A DNA stretch of 64,000 nt, taken from assembly GCA_025060615.1 (NCBI GenBank), contig JANXBS010000014.1, positions 1 to 64,000 on the forward strand, written 5' to 3'. This document shows, piece by piece, positions 62,703 through 64,000 of this stretch (position 1 is the first letter of the stretch; every line of letters begins with the position of its first letter). The notes under the pieces are model-generated. The model was not told where the DNA came from, searched no databases, and saw only the letters and a list, made by a program, of their open reading frames with translations. The DNA is from Anaerolineae bacterium. Lineage in GTDB: Bacteria; Chloroflexota; Anaerolineae; DUEN01. The position numbers and the translations under genes are program-made.

Positions 62703-64000
62703 TGCGGTTGAGCCAAACGCCTTTCTAACCGTGCGATCATCTGATCCAGGACCATCCGGTCTGCCCCGGGAGCGAGCTCTCGGGCTCGCCTCGCCTCGGC
62801 TAGAGCCTCGTGGGTGCGACCAGCCTGCTCGTAAAGCATGGCCAGGTTCCGACGAATGGTCGCGTCGTTGGGCTGATACCGTAGTGCCTCCTGGCTGGCG
62901 GCGATGGCATCATCCAGTCGGCCAAGTTGCGCGTACACAATTCCCAACGCGCTCCACACCTGCGGCTGTTTTGGTCGGAGCGCCAGCGCTTTTTCATAAG
63001 CTCCTGCGGCTTGAGATAGCTCCCCACGCGTGCGATAGAGATCGCCTAGCAACAGGTACGTCTGCGGGAACTCCTGATCTAATACCAGCGACCGTTCATA
63101 GCGGGCCAAGGCCTGATCCCATTGCCAGCGCGCTTCCTCGGAGCGACTCAGGCGCTGGTATAGATCGCCCAGCAGGAAATGGACTAGCCCCCATTCGTTA
63201 TACAGATGAGCGGCGTTCGGGCTAAGCCGAGTTGCCGTCTGGTAATAAGCTAGCGCTTGCTGCCACAGGCGCTCGCGTTCCTGCGCATCGGCCGTCAGCT
63301 CGCCCCAATTGCGGAAAAGCCGGGCCAGATTAGCCGTGTGATCGGTGTTGAGGGGGTTCAAACGCTGCGCCTCCAACAATGTCTGCAGGGCCTGACTCAG
63401 GAGCTGCTCCCTCGCTCCGGCATCCTGTAAGCGTCGCGCTTGTTCCAACTGAGCACGCCCTAGGAACAGGTAGTAGTAATCTTCGGCAGGAGCCAGCTCA
63501 ATCGCCCGCTGATGTAAGGCGATACTTTCTGCCCACCGATCCTCTGCCTCAAAGGCCTGCGCCTGCTTGTAGAGGATGTCAGCCTGAATAGGGTGAACGC
63601 TGATCGTGACGATGAGAAAGGCCACGACCCCCAGGGTCACTACCGTGATCACCGGGCTTAGCCTGTTCCGAAACCACGGCTCATACGGTGAACGCCCCTG
63701 CTCCCAGAGGGCGCGTTCGGCTCGCCAGAGCAAGGCGGCCAAGATAGCCATCCCAGCAAGGACGATCCCATCATACACAGCGATATGGTTGGCTACCAGG
63801 GCAAAGATATCCCCCTCCGGCATCGCACGCCAGACAAGTCGATTAGCCAAGTAGAGCCCGAAGATGAGAAAAGCCCCCCAGCAGCCCATCGTATACGCGC
63901 CGAAAACCCTTCCCGCCTGGCTGGGAATCCACTTTCGCTGTCCACGTCCGAGCTCGCCCACTGTCCACAGACCTCCGACCAGCCAGGTGAACATGACCAG
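62699..64000 (-). CDS. TPR membrane protein, start cut by the window edge
   Basis: At least 433 codons. Seen: about three membrane helices near the beginning ([20 protein letters not shown], a second near residue 70, a third near 118), then about six or seven TPR repeats (to the end) with the A-Y/L-G-A pattern. The reading frame is open up to the end of the window, so the gene probably begins upstream and may be an O-antigen-ligase-like or PilF-like membrane protein. It is coupled by a 4-nt overlap to the WecA-type transferase, which supports an envelope glycan role. Confidence 0.8.
   Translation of the reverse strand: MVMFTWLVGGLWTVGELGRGQRKWIPSQAGRVFGAYTMGCWGAFLIFGLYLANRLVWRAMPEGDIFALVANHIAVYDGIVLAGMAILAALLWRAERALWEQGRSPYEPWFRNRLSPVITVVTLGVVAFLIVTISVHPIQADILYKQAQAFEAEDRWAESIALHQRAIELAPAEDYYYLFLGRAQLEQARRLQDAGAREQLLSQALQTLLEAQRLNPLNTDHTANLARLFRNWGELTADAQERERLWQQALAYYQTATRLSPNAAHLYNEWGLVHFLLGDLYQRLSRSEEARWQWDQALARYERSLVLDQEFPQTYLLLGDLYRTRGELSQAAGAYEKALALRPKQPQVWSALGIVYAQLGRLDDAIAASQEALRYQPNDATIRRNLAMLYEQAGRTHEALAEARRARELAPGADRMVLDQMIARLERRLAQPQ

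Overview
The window looks like the chromosome of a GC-rich, probably thermophilic Chloroflexota bacterium (Anaerolineae-like). The pointers are a GH57 glucan branching enzyme, an AMMECR1/Memo pair, a DnaD-DnaB replication cluster, lipoproteins with long Pro/Thr linkers, and a class A RNase P RNA. The placement is inferred from gene content and was not tested by phylogeny. I see no prophage, transposase, integrase or CRISPR array.

Layout. 1-5.3 kb (minus): the start of ftsH, an unusually long priA, and an AMMECR1/Memo pair. 5.5-15.1 kb (plus): a consensus promoter and a structured leader, then a GH57 branching enzyme, an ArsA/Get3-like ATPase and a methyltransferase; after these come two large GT-C membrane proteins, the second ending in a FAM3/ILEI-type domain. 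15.1-17.5 kb: a STAND-type ATPase with TPR-like repeats. 17.6-25.0 kb (minus): a tight operon glcF-glcD-sulfite oxidase-like-lpd-lipA-DUF1786. 25.1-30.2 kb (minus): nuoB-nuoCD-nuoI, a small CxxC protein and an Mrp-type ATPase, i.e. part of respiratory complex I with a likely Fe-S assembly factor. 30.4-33.4 kb: small accessory genes (DCC thiol protein, PHP phosphoesterase, OsmC, YnfA).

33.9-35.2 kb (plus): rnpB with a perfect-consensus promoter and six tRNAs (Leu, Ala, Gly, Phe, Gln, His), closed by a terminator and followed by an HNH endonuclease gene. 35.7-46.5 kb (minus): a carbohydrate locus with a GntR regulator, a Dpp/Opp-type binding protein and two permeases, a cytochrome c, a small membrane protein, and GH32 and GH31 glycosidases. 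46.6-48.5 kb: an AEC transporter and an SH3 lipoprotein. 48.6-52.7 kb (minus): a DNA-replication cluster of a bifunctional nuclease, dnaB, a DnaD-domain protein, and a helicase-loader homologue with two intact AAA+ modules in one chain. 53.1-58.3 kb (plus): a MarR regulator with a 31-bp operator-like repeat, a heterodimeric drug exporter and an HTH_42 (YcaQ/AlkZ-related) protein. 58.4-64 kb: a secreted protein, FAH hydrolase, VTT membrane protein, a WecA/MraY-type transferase and a TPR membrane protein cut by the window edge.

The most unusual items are the tandem-AAA+ loader, the FAM3/ILEI domain on a bacterial membrane protein, the same charged tail motif on two complex I subunits beside a nearly cysteine-free Mrp, and the switch-like leader of the GH57 gene.
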